This document shows positions 39,401 to 52,700 of a stretch of 64,000 nt of DNA, piece after piece. The stretch lies in the NCBI RefSeq assembly GCF_040436345.1, contig NC_133216.1, positions 15,208,110 to 15,272,109 on the forward strand, written 5' to 3'. Position 1 is the stretch's first letter; each line of letters opens with the position of its first letter. This DNA is from Pagrus major. Its lineage: Eukaryota > Chordata > Actinopteri > Spariformes > Sparidae. The notes below the pieces were generated by a model, which had not been told where the DNA came from, made no database searches, and worked only from the letters and a program-made list of their open reading frames with translations. The translations under genes were made by a program, and so were the position numbers.

Positions 39401-40718
39401 CCGGTTCGTATCCTTCAGAATAAAAGTGCAGTTTTAAGAAACGTAAACAACTCAAGATTTTTTTGACAAAAACTGAACCAGCTGTATATCATAATACTAT
39501 TGCTGGACTAAGTCTATTCTTAAATAAAAACACATGGATATATATCGGTATATATTTAGAAAAACAAAAGCCTCAGCTCTTTAACGTCAACTGAACAATG
39601 TTATCATTTTAAGACATGTACACTGAGCTGAACAGCTTTATGTCTTTCTTTTTCTGCTCAAATTACATGTAAAAAAAATATATCGAAAACATTAAAAAAC
39701 CTAAGACACCTGAGGAATATGCCATAAAATCTCACACTTGGACAGACTACCTATAAATGTCTTGACACAGGGATGCCAAAAGGACCCAATGGGAAATCGT
39801 CAACCAGCATCTGCATAGCTTTTATTTATTTATTTATTTATTTATTTTTAGATTTGAATGTTCCAGGTTTTGCAATATGCGTATTCATTACTTTGAAGCC
39901 CCCTCCCCTTTTCAATTTCAATAAATCTAGCTTACTATTAATGTCAATGTTGTGAAAAAAACGGATAACTATATCTAAGCTTGTGTTAATCAAGTCCAAT
40001 GTATTATAGATCTGCAACAAAAATACAGTGTGTAAAAATGTGATATAAACCTTACACTTCCTTACAGCTGCGTTAGGCCTACGTCACAAAATCACAGTCG
40101 ACCAGTGTTGTGGAGATTCTTGTATTTTTGTATTGTCCAAACCGGAAACGAAATAATGGATAATGTCGGCTCACTTCACAGTCCTCAAACATCCATGCTC
40201 ACAAAATGGCAGGAAATGAGCTCCCCTAGCGACATGTTCATTGTGTATTACATCAAACATGGCCCTTTATTTGTCACCCACAGTGGGCATTTCCAACAGC
40301 AAACACAAGGAGGAGGAAACAGCTCCGGGATTTACAAAATAAGAGTCGCAAACAAAATCTGAACGCTTGTTTTGAGTGATAGACATTTAATAGCTATGTT
40401 TTAATGTCACCTTAGCAAACGTCTCCAGGTAAGAATCGATGTTAAATATGGCTCGTTGGTGACTAAACAGGCCGCGATGTTACAAACATGTCGCTTGATC
40501 GTGTTTTATGTTGAAGGTTTGAAAGCGGAAGTGTAGTATTTTACCACCTGAATAGTAATTTTGCTCTGTGCGTGTGAGAAAAGGAAGAAAAGAGGGTCGC
40601 TTATAGCGAAGTGCAGCTGGGTTGGAAGAAGGGTACGAGGTACTTTTTTTTATTATACTTGTTGGTACACTCTGCCCGTTTCCACCTCCTTATCCTGGCG
40701 AAAGGTTGAACGGTTAAA
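39401..40718. promoter_or_regulatory. Head-to-head fkrp/strn4 intergenic region
   Basis: The two genes diverge from this segment. It contains GGAAGT/CCGGAA-type ETS motifs (40141-40146, 40527-40533), TTTA repeats (39820-39848) and a strong donor-like CAG|GTAAGA at 40427-40433. It also holds an 85-codon open frame at 40105-40362 that I do not recognise. A shared promoter region is an inference from orientation, supported by the same arrangement in human. Confidence 0.45.
39820..39848. repeat. TTTA tetranucleotide repeat
   Basis: This is about seven TTTA units. Confidence 0.9.
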
Positions 40719-43700
40719 ATGGAGGCGGACAGATCCGGCGGAGGACCAAACCCGAACTCCGGAGGCGGCAGCAGCAGCGGAGCGGGGCGCAACCCAAACG
40801 GGCCCAAAGCAGCACCGGGCCAGGCGACATCAGCTGCGGCGACCGGGGCGATGGCAGCGGCGGCGGCGGCGGCGGCGGCGGCAGCCGGGGCCATGCCCGG
40901 ATCGTCGCAGGCTCGGGAGCTGCAGGACGGGGACGCGGGTATGACGCTTCCTGGGATCCTGCACTTCATCCAGTACGAGTGGGGACGCTTCCAGGCCGAG
41001 AAATACCGCTGGGAGGCTGAGAGAGACGAACTCAGGGTAAAATTTGTTTATCATTTAGCCCCCGTTTGCAACCTCGCCGCCGAATAAAGGCCAGGGAGGA
41101 TATTGCAGAAGCTCCTGTAGTGTCGCTTTGTGACAGTACACATGCCCCACAATCAATCAGTCTCAGGATGACAAAATGCTAACGGGCTAACATTACACCC
41201 TGTCATATTGTATTGACCAGGATGGATTGTTGCCACACAGCCAAGGAAAATGAAGGGACTGTATGCCCCACCAGCTGATGGTCACCTAAAGCCAAACAGC
41301 CACAAAATATAGGACAAACTGTATTTTAGGAAAACATTTATTAATGCTTTTTGCCCTTCAAATGCTCATATAATCAGTTCGGCTCACAACAATATACACC
41401 TTGATGTTAGAGGATACAGCTTTTATTATAAAAACAAGCAAGTTTTCCTGCAGTCAGACAGGCAGGTAAACATAGTTTAGGTGTGGCTACCTTGCTATTC
41501 ACGCAGGTAAACATCAGTGACATCCCTGTACCAGACTCCCTTTACAAATGATTGTATTTTGGCATTTATGTGGAATTGCAGTTTGTCAATAGAGAGTGGT
41601 TTGTGTACCACAGCAACAAAGCGAGTGATCGGTGGCTGTGGTGCTGTGGTTAAAAGATGATGATCGCACAGCTGTGAGTTCGCTTTAGATCCCTGCACTG
41701 AGAGTGATGCTTTCTTTGAGGGTTGGTTGTCAAAGGGGCATTCTTACTTAAGTTGATTCCACTGTAAAATGAGGCATAGTTTGACGTTAATGGCATTTTA
41801 TTCATAAAACAATTGCCACAGTGGAGGAAAGTGATCAGGGTGACCTTTTTGAATTGCCATTGTTTTTGTACTTAGTCACGTCTCACTGCAAAATCCCTCT
41901 CAGATGAAGTTCTTTCAGGTGAATCTTAACAAAAGGTGGTCTGCAGTAATGTGCATGTCTTTTGTATTTGGTGGCATTGAAAGGAAATCAACATTTGTCA
42001 CACACACGGATGAGTCAGTGGTGTGGTTGATGAACATGGCTGATATGTTTGTAGTGCAGTTGTATCTGTCAGAATCTTTAAATTTTTTATAACCATCCTA
42101 AATCTAAAAACATACAACAATACCAAATGACCTGCCAATTACTTCCACATACATGTTGTCTGCCTTTAGGTTTAGAGTAGTGAGCTTGGGTGCCTAAAGG
42201 TCATTAACGTGAATCTGTGAAACATCTAGAAAAATCCATGTGAATGTGTGAGTCAGTGCCATAGAAATGCCCTTGAGCCAGGCATGAGTCGCCTAATGGC
42301 TGCAGCTATTCAGAGACCAGTAGCAGTAGACAGAGGTTGTACTATGCAGCTCTCCTACATGCATGTGTGTAAGTGTCTGAGGCAGAGCATTGCTGAGCAA
42401 GGTTGCGCTTACTCATCAAATTGTTCCAGGATTAAGGCAGGTTAGGAAAACATTCACACTTAAAGATGTTTTTCGCTCTGCGTTTGGGTTGGAGGGATAA
42501 ACAGTTCATCTTTTCATTCCTAAACCCATATGTGGTCTTCCTCCTGTGACCACACTTTGCTTTTAATTAGGATTAACTATCTTCTGCAGCTCACCAGCTT
42601 GACAAAACCACAGAAAAAAACTCTGAACATATATCTTTGCCTCTCCTCTGTCACTCCGCTTCTCCCATTGCCCCCAACTCAAACCTATGTAGTTATTAAT
42701 AGGAGCATGATAAAAAATGGATGAACAATAACAAACGGGCTGCGCTCGCTGCTTTTATAGTCGTGTGTGGGGAAGAGCGGGAATGGAAGTCAGAAGCAGG
42801 GCATCGCTATGTCCAACATGCCATTAGTGCTTGTTATGGAACTTTGTTTGCGTGTGCGTATTTGCTGCACATGGTCTGGTTTCACGGGTACAATTAGCAC
42901 CACGTCCCGTGCTGAGAGCGAAAGCGAGGATCGCTGGAGTGCCAGGCTGAAAAATTGACCTAGCTTACATTTTAACACCCACAGGCCACAGGCCTCTGGC
43001 TTTTGTTGCCAGCTTGCTCACAGGGCTCTCAACATGCCAGTTAACATGCCCCCCCCCCGGTCATGTCCTGCACAGTTAGCAGCATTCTGTACATGTGTTT
43101 GCTTACATGTCATCTACACATGACATTTTGTGCTTCTATGGCACTTATAAGGCTGGTAAGGAAGCTGTAGAAAAACCATCACCAACATTTGACGGAGATG
43201 AACACTATCATCTTACGAGTCTTTGTGTGACAGCATGGACGTCTGCGTTTGTAGCATAGCCTGTCTCTGTGAGACTGTAACACATGTGCCGTCTGTGTGA
43301 GAGTGTTTTTTGGTGTGAAAGGCCACCTGTGGCATCGTGTCTCCAGTGACAGGCTGGGAATGAGGGCCCTCGCTGCTCGGGGCCAGGTGGGACGTCCCAG
43401 CACGATCATGGGACAACAGCAGCAGCACAGGGGACAGGTGGCAGTGGCCTTGGCCCTCCGGCCTTTAGACACACTTTTTCCAGTGTATTGTGTTTGAACA
43501 AGCCTGAAGAAATAAGCTTGTTATTTGCCTGATCCTCATTAAAAATGAATAGATAAACAGATTGTGTAGGAGACGTGGAACAAATTCTCTAAACTTACTC
43601 TACAGGGAAAAGGGCAGCCTTCTACCTGTTTCCCTTTGCATTATTCTCAGTGTCAGCTGTTTAATTTTATTAACCGTGTCAGTAGTTGTGTTGAATAGAT

Positions 43701-46700
43701 TACTGGTGACCCAGATGACATCACTTCCTGTTGAGTGTGGCCCCGGGGGCCCTGGGTACACATCTCTAATTAATAGCTCTACGCTCTCAGCCATGACACA
43801 CATATGACATCCATATGTACAGCTTTTTTACAGTGTGTGCCTCCCACCCACGCAGACTCGCAGCGCTCCTGTTATACGTGTGATTTTTAAAATTATTTGT
43901 AGTATTTTTAAAGCTCTTTTTACCTTCTTTTATTTAAACACAATCATGACATGCAGATTTTTTTCCCTTCCCAGTGCTTATCAAGCATCTTCATATCAAA
44001 CTTGAACAGCAACGCCAACTTTTTAGGATGTCACTCTTGAGCTAAATACTTTGCACACACACTGTCCCAGAAAAGTTCATTGCTCTACTTGTTGGCTCAT
44101 GGGTTCTCTCATGGGGATGGAGGGATGAGAAGATGGAGGGTGGCCAGTGGAGTGGAGGAGGAAAGCTGCCCTTGACCCTGTTCTGCAGCTAGCACAGAGG
44201 GACTGACAGAACAGGCTAAATGTGTGTCAGCTCTCCATGCTACAACAAACTGTGGAAAGGTCAGCAGCGGTAGGCCACACGGAGGAAAACCCACCCACAG
44301 GAAGGAGAGATCAGATGGCACGACAGGTTCGCTCGCAAACAAGGTTCCTGTGTACCTTTAGGCTTTGTTAGTTTACCAAGACGATACAAAGAGAATAACC
44401 GCAGTGTCAACACAAGGGATTTTTTTTGGTTACTCATCGACTTGGAATGATATTTAACTTGAGTATCACTTCCTTTCAAAATATTATGACGTCTTCTGAC
44501 CTGCTGCTCCTCTACTGTTCCGAACGTCTCGTCCGATTCGGCTCTTATTTTACGGGTCAGTCTCTCGGTAAGAACACTTCTAATAGCTGATGAATAGACC
44601 GCCTTGTCTCGCTTCTGTTGGCCGGGGTCCCACACTTGAGTAAACACAAGCATGTCCCAATCTGAACCAGACAAACTGCAGCGTAACAAAGACCAGTGAA
44701 AGCTAAAAACAATGCAAGTCCGACTGCCTTAGGAAAGAGGCATGCTAGGTATGTTATTTGTCGATTTACTCGCACACCTTGATGGGATCTTTTTTAGTTT
44801 TTCTGACTCTTAAAGAGGGGAAAGGGAAATCATGTACAAAGGAAGAGCGAGTAAAACCAGGTCACAGCCAAAGAATGAGAAGTGAATAGATAAAGAATGG
44901 CATATAGCAATAAACCCTTTGACACACTATCGGGTGTGTTTATGTGTCCACATGCGAGCCTGGTCTCTATCCTGGCCAACAAAGACGTGTCAGGGATTTG
45001 ATGTTTTGGGCAGTAGTGGGAACCCGTCCGTCTAGGAACTCAGCGTGACACCAGCGCACACGGATGTGATGGTAATCTGTGTGTGTGAGCAGGTTGTAGC
45101 TCGTCTGTGTGTGAGTAGGAGTAGAAACGCGTGCCCTGCCCCTGAAGGATGAAGGAGACGCATTCCTTTTAGAGGTGGAAAAAGACACTGACTCAATTGT
45201 ACATCAGTAAATGATCAAATCACTGTTCATACTGGGCCGGCATTACCTTGGCTGCCTCTGTTAGTATGCTGCCGCTGCGTTCAAGCTCTTTTGTTCAGTT
45301 CTAACACAAGAACCATTTACAGTGAAGAGCTCAGCATTGATCTATCTGCAGCTAGTTACCCCATCGTGGTCTTTTAGTAGGTTTTTAAGCAGGATTCTGT
45401 ATCATGGCTGAGCTGACAATGGCGTTTAGCTACTGAGTCTATGTTAAAGATTTGTTTATTTGTGTACAGATGACCTCATATTCAACTCTTCCTCTCGCTT
45501 GAATTTGACTGCCTTTGCCCGAGTTGGCCTCCACTTGACCCCAGTAGACAGTTTATTTCATTTCCGCGCGACTAGCGAACTGATTCTTTTGGTTTCAGAG
45601 CCATGGTTGGGGCTATAGATTCTACCTTAAACAAACTCCATTTGGATAAAGGATCAATAATTCAGGCAGACTAGACTGACATATTGAATCAAACATCCCC
45701 TCTGTTCCTGCATTCTCCGTGCTGCAAGGGGATCAAAAAGGGGGGATGCATTTTGGTCATTTTGCTAACTAGGGATGGGACAATAAAAGATTTAATTGCG
45801 GATCACGATAAAAAGTCCTTGTTGTGAATTTTAATTATCAAGATACTCGTGTCTGTCCTCACATGAATGACTCGATAAAGCTCTCTAGCTTGCTGAGGTA
45901 CAGTCCTATATTGGTTTCCTGATTTATTTTATATTGCCTGAGCCTGTCACCATGGCTGAAGGCTCAGCTTGCACATCGCACCCCCCACAAAAACAAACTA
46001 AACAACAACAGGGAGACGAGGTTACAACCATTTATTGATCCTTTATTTGTGCAGAATTCTGATTACTTTGATTGTTTTTCACTAAATTGTCATTGTCCTG
46101 CCTGTGATGCAATAAAAAATATTTGTTTCCTAACTAAATTTAAGGTTATAGTGATTCCACTTTATTTTAATTTTAGTTTTTATCTTAAAGTTTTACAAAT
46201 ATTTTAATGATTATTGGGGTAATATTTGAATCACAATTATGTTAGACAGGGTAACCGTGACATTAACTTTTCATATCGTCCCATGCCTATTGCAAACAAG
46301 GGGGATGCCACCCCCCCTCAAATTGCCTGCTGCTTCACCCAGTATATTTGGCCTCAGTATCAGAGCAGTCGAAATGTTTAAAGGGATGTTTTATTGTCAT
46401 TATTGTGGATGCTAGCTTGAATGCAGCATTTATTTATCAAAGTAAATATTATGCCATTTAACTTTAAAGGTGTCGATTTAATGTGAATTTATTATCATTA
46501 TTTTATAATGTACCATCTCTTTTAAACTATTTATAGCCCCTAATATATAATCTGCATGATGTTTTCTTATCTGCACCTCCCACACTATGACAAGTTAGCA
46601 AAACAGCCGAGCTCTGTTCGGCTTTCTTTTAGCACATTAATATTCACGTCTGGTTATGTCACACGGGGAGCGACTGTCTCTGCTTGTGTGAAATGTACAA

Positions 46701-49700
46701 ATACAGTATTGCATCTACCATTACGAAACACGGCAGCCACACAATCGCTGCTTGTGTGCAGCTGGAAATGCACAGCTAACTATCTGCTGTTGCAGCTAAA
46801 CCCATGCTAGCTGCTTTAATCAAACCACACAACCACGGCAAATTATATATTATTACATAGCTGTTTATACAAGGCTAAGCAGTTATTTTTTTGTGTGTTT
46901 CACTCATTGCTTTTTAAATGAATGCAGAGCTGTACAACCCATCCTTTCAGCTCCCCGGACACACAAGCACAGTTAATGCATTAGATATTTGCATGTTTGG
47001 CATGAACTGAACTGCTCCTCTATGTTAGGGCAAGTATATACCACGTACAGTTATCTGGATTTCACAACCTCTTAGCTCATGCCTGCAGTGTTGACTTGCT
47101 CGCTCTGACAATTATCTCCAAAATTCTCAGATAAGCATATAAAATCACGTTGCATTAATCAGGATTACTCAGCAGCAGCAGCAGCAGCAGCAGCAGTAAG
47201 GTTTGCTTGGCAGATTATCCGGTGTTCCACTTGCCCTCCTTGCTGGTTACATGACTGTGTGTATTTATGTGTGTGTGTGAAGCGTGTGTGCGCACTTTCC
47301 TGGGTGATTGACTACCCTCTCAAGTAGACCGAGTGCCTGCCCCATGAGATAGTGTTTTTAGACTGTTCTAGTTTTACAGAACTGCGTCTGCGTGTGGGAG
47401 CAGACTCGTGGACACAGACAGGGACGCGCAGCGGAGAAATGGACTGTAAAACAATCGGCATTAATGCTCCAGTACCGCTTGGCTCAGAAAGAGAGAACGA
47501 GAGGGAGGAGAGGGTGAAAATGTAAAACTACTATGCCCACAATCACCTGCATGCAAACCCTGAGAGCAGTCGACAGTTTAACCTCCCTCTAACTGAGGCA
47601 TTTTTCTACTTCAACCCACAGTTTTGCTCAAAAAACTCTGAAGCATCACCCGGTGCATACACAGAAACCAATGTTAGAAATCTTCCTCATCCAGTCTGGC
47701 AGCCTTTTCACATTTCATCAAGCCCTGCTTACTCAAGGGAAGACCCCGTCTAAAGATAGTCCTCATCAAAACTCGACAGTCTCGTCATTATCGCTCTCAT
47801 TATCACTTTTTCGTCTTCGTCTCGCAAAAACCTTTTTAATTGTTTGACAAGCGGTGAGAGAGGGCAGAACGTCTCTGTCCTCAAGGTAAGAGGTAAGAGT
47901 TTTATCTCGGTGAGGAAGGAAGCGGACGGAAAATGAGAGAGGAAGCGCACAAAGGAAGGATGTGTCTTTAAAAGAGGGTATTTGAATCTGGCCAGTCCGT
48001 GTCTTGTTTTTCCTCTGCTGCAGATGCGCACTGAGGCCTCGGTCAGGAGAAGTTAAAAATAAGAGCCCTGTTCCACAACCCTCTACTTATTCCGGCTTCT
48101 CAGAAGTCATGTTTGCTATGCTCGTCACATCAAACTTTTTTTTCCCCCCTTCACATTCACGGTCTCTGTTGATATCAAATGCTTCACTCTACAGCCTTAA
48201 TAGGGGGAGTACATGCATTTTATCTAATTTACTGCAGTTATAGCGGTCACACTGTCTACATTAACTGATTTTCTGATCATGTATGTATGCATGTATGTGT
48301 GTTTTTTTTTTTTTTAAAGCATCCTGTGTATGTGTGCGTTTTCAGGCACAGGTGGCGTTCCTACAGGGTGAGAGGAAAGGGCAGGAGAATATGAAACAGG
48401 ACCTGGTGAGGCGGATCAAAATGCTAGAGTACGCCCTCAAACAAGAGAGGTAAGACACATCTCTGTCCTCGTGTCTGTCATCCACTCAGCCTGTTGTCCT
48501 AATGTTTTGCATGCTTTCGGCATAGTGACTTGATAGTAAAAGATTTCCATGTATTTGCCCTTAACGCTGCCCTCATGTGGTGTTTCCTGGGGTTGCAGGG
48601 CAAAGCACCAGAAGCTGAAGACAGGAAACGACCAGAGTCCAGGAGACAAGAAACCAGAGACAGAAGCAGACCAACGTATGTTTAACAAAGCCCCTTTAGA
48701 TTCTGTTATTTGGAACTGTTACATAATCGTCTGCTGTTGCTTCTTTTACTGCTGCTGTACATTCAGAGCAAAGTTCCTGCTTTTCTCTTTTTCTGCTCAT
48801 GCCTTGCTGTTGCATCACTATTGACCAATCTATTTTCTGTAGTTCCCAATGGGCCGGCTGAGTCAGACTCTGAGCCAGCCAATCAGATGTCCTGGAAGGA
48901 GGGACGTCAGCTACTACGCAAGTAAGGCCTCTCCGTCATCAGCTCCCTTTTTTATCTCCGCACCATACTAATGTATTCAATCAGTACTTTATCATTGAAC
49001 AGTCTGAGTGTATATTTATCTGTGCTTTTTCCTGTGAATGTAGATATCTGGAGGAAGTGGGTTATTCAGACACCATCCTGGACATGCGGTCTAAGCGTGT
49101 GCGCTCCCTGCTCGGGCGGAGCAGCCCCGAAGCTAACGGGCCTCCACCCAGTGAAACCTGTGCCGAGCCAGAGCCCCGGGCAGGTGGAGAGTCGTTGTTG
49201 GTCAGACAGATCGAGGAACAAATCAAGAGGTGAGACTGTGGAAGCAGATACAAAAGAATAGTGATGGCCACTATGTATTAGTATCATTACAATCAGAGTA
49301 TAAATTAGATTTACCAGAAAGAAAATATGCATTCAACCAGCTTTGTATTACTACAGTGTTGGTAGTGTGTCCAACTGATCAATAGTAAACTTCTCTTCAT
49401 CTTGCCTTCACACGGAGCTCAACACTCACGCATCATCAAGATTCTGTTACTACACTGCCTTTGTCTTGCCTAAAATGTTTACAGAAACATGTTTCGAGCC
49501 AAAACCAAGCACCACCTAACTCGCAGTACATCACCCGTCAGAGAGCCATTTTTCGCTTCTTTCTACTGCATAAACAACCCAGTTCTATGCAAGGGCTGAA
49601 ATACTTCTATAAAGTCTCAATAGGATTAATGTAAGCGTACCTTATTACCGTCGTGATAACATGAGACAATTCGTTGCTGTATCATGAGGCAGCTTTGTGA

Positions 49701-52700
49701 AGAGCACCCACATGCCTTTGTCTGAACAAGCAGAAATGTGAAGACAGTGAAACAATAGTACATCCTAATCTCAAAAGACAACAGAACAAGATGCACAAAA
49801 GATTTTCTAAAATGGAGGGCATCCTTCATCAGGCTTACTTAGAAATATATAGTTTGTACCGCTCAGACATGTTTGAGTGTGGCTCCCTGAGCAGGAAAGG
49901 AAAAAGAAAAGTTTAATAATATGGTATAATACGGTATAATTGAGGTAATTTTATATGGTGTTGTCCTCAATAATTGCTTTATTCCTTTTAACTTAAGAGA
50001 ATAATTCTGTGTGTAATTGCAGGAACGCGGGGAAGGAAAGCTCTAAGGAACGTCTGGGGGGCTCGGTGCTCGATAAGATCCCCTTCCTGCACGGCTGTGA
50101 GGACGACGATGAAGACGACAGCGACGAGGAAGACGACTTCCAGGGCATGGCCACCGACTGCATCGATGGACCGCGCAAGAACAAGAAGTCTCGTGTAAAG
50201 GTATGAGCGATGATTCAAAAATGAAATCAGGCAAACTGAATTCATGAGCGATCACGTGAGTAACATCAGTTTCTCTGTTCTTGTGTCCAGATGGGTTCGG
50301 AGCCCATGACCACAGACCTGGACCCCGAGGATGAGGAGGACGAAGACGACTCGGAAGACGCCCTCAGTGAATTTGACTTCCTGGGCTCGGGGGAGGATGG
50401 GGAGGGGGCGGGAGAGGCCCGGATCTCGGGGGACGGACGGGAGTTAGGTACGCTGTTGCCATAGAAACACCATCAGCACCAGCACTACCAGAATCACTGC
50501 CACCAGTGTATCTGTCTTTTTTGCCGCTGCCCTCCCCTCCCCTCTAGCCTTGCTCACCTTTTTATCTTTTACTCTTCATTGTGTCTTGGCATCTCTTCTT
50601 GTCAATAAAACCAACCTCTTTTCCCAACCACCTGTCTCTCTGTCCTGTTTCACGAGCTGTCAGTCTGTGACTCTTTACAGTTGTGTAGCTGTCATCTCTG
50701 TCTGTAGATGCACTCTCTGTGGTCGGGGGTCATTTGAAAGGTTATCACGCATGCTGCCTTCTCTTTTTTTTATATGTCCACATTTCATTCTTTGAGCCAT
50801 CTCTACACTGTGTGCCTGTGCTTTTATTGATTTCATCCTCTCACAAACAGAGTCTTTAAAAACTGTGTGAGCGTTTGTTGTGTATCCAAAGAATGAAGTC
50901 TTTTTGCCTCATCTGTCCGTCTGTCGGCCTCTCCGTCCTTCCTGCGCCTCTCTGCATGACTGGATGTTTTGTGTCTCTCTCCTCTTGCCGGGTTCAGAGA
51001 ACCGCAGGAACAAGTTACAAGGCATGATGTCGGACTTCCCCCCTAAACCCACCCCGCCCCCCTCTGTATCGGGACAGGCTCGCTCCGGGGAAGGTAAGAC
51101 ATCCCTCATCAAATACGCCCTGTAGAAAACCATAGACTATCCTCCTCCAAATATTCGTCCTCAAGTCTCCCACACGGATTATTGTGGCCGAGACGTTAAA
51201 TCTCAAATTTAGATGCTGTCATATCTGCGTAGGGGTAAATGTACAAAGTTGCTCCCACACTTAAAAATATTTCCTCTAGTACACAGTGTGGGAGTCAGGA
51301 AACAAGATAAATAGATTCTTGCCAGGCAGAACATAGAATCATTGCTGTATTTTACCCTTTTCATGATGTATTATAGTAACTCTAGTGCTTTTGCACCTCC
51401 AACATGCAGGCGGCGCCCTGGGTTTTTCCTCTGATGTCTTCATCATGGACGCTGTCGGAGGAGGGGACATAAACCTTGGCGAACTGGCTGATCTCACTGT
51501 CGCCAATGACAACGATCTCTCTATGGATGTAATTACAGATTCGTAATCCAAACTAAATGTGCGTGCTCAAAATATGGGAATGTTCCATTTTTTAAAAAAT
51601 GTGTGTCCCGTCAGATGCAGGACAACAGAGAGGAGTTCAAGAAGACATGGAACCCTCGCTTCACACTACGCAGCCACTTTGACGCCATCCGCGCTCTGAC
51701 CTTTCACCCCAGCCAAGCCGTGCTGCTCACAGCCTCCGAGGATGGAACACTAAAGCTGTGGAACCTCAACAAGGCCATGCACTCTAAAAAGTAAGAACCA
51801 CCAGGGAGAAGAAAATGGAGAGTTGATTTATTTAGCACTTTTTATATCTCATGCCTAATGGCTTTCAAGCAGCAGATGGACAGAACGAGCATAGAGCTGC
51901 AAAGTCAAAATTCTCTGATTCCAGCTTCTTAAATGTGATATTTTTTTGGTTTCTTTACTCCGCTGTGACAGTAAACTGAATATCTTTGGATTGTGGACAA
52001 AACAAGACATTTGAGCACTTCATCTTAGGCTTTTAGGAAACACTGATCAACATTTTCACCATTTTATAGACCAAACAACTTATCGATTAATCAAGAAAAT
52101 AATGGACAGTGAAAGTAATCGTTAGTTGCAGCACTTTTAAAAGACTGTGTCCCTCCACAGGAACGCAGCGTTGGATGTCGAGCCCATCTACACATTTAGA
52201 GCACACAGGTGAGTCTGAGATGTGTACAAATACTAACTCACATCGCAAACATAAACGGGTGCAGTTCAACCCCTGACCTCCCTCTCCCATTTTTTCACCA
52301 GTGGAGCTGTTCTGTCTCTGACCATGGGCGAGGACGGAGACTCCTGCTACAGCGGAGGTCTAGACGGAACTGTCAGGTGTTGGAAGATGCTCGACCTCAA
52401 CGTGGATCCTTACGATAACTACGGTCAGCCATCCTCAACTGTCAGAATATAATCAGTCACCAATTGAGGTTTTCCCCATGATTTTTTTAATAAGATGTGT
52501 GATTGTCCTCACAGATCCCGGCATCGAGAGCAGCGTGCTTGCAGGCCACGAGGATAGCGTGTGGGGTTTGACTTACTCGGCGGTCCACCATCGTCTCGCC
52601 TCGTGCTCGGCCGACGGCACCATTCGCATCTGGGACCCTCAGAACTCGGCTCCCTGCCTGTCTGTCTTCAACAAGGAGAGAGGTAGAACATCACTTTTGA

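Larger units (their letters stand above)
41037..48345 (+). other. strn4 intron 1
   Basis: This 7.3-kb first intron runs from donor GGTAAA to acceptor TTTTCAG. It contains a hAT-type MITE (45770-46289) and a CAG run (47170-47196). No internal gene is supported. The minus-strand 142-codon frame at 44261-44689 is not recognisable. Confidence 0.7.

Noticed and set aside
40561-40969. Long ORFs in both strands over strn4 exon 1 (Arg-rich and Ala-rich)
   Set aside because: They are shadows of the GC-rich exon 1 in other frames; only the frame beginning at 40719 continues into exon 2.
42255-42310. Possible fragment of a CCTTGAGCAAGGCA-type fish repeat
   Set aside because: Only about 20 bases agree with what I remember, too few to call.
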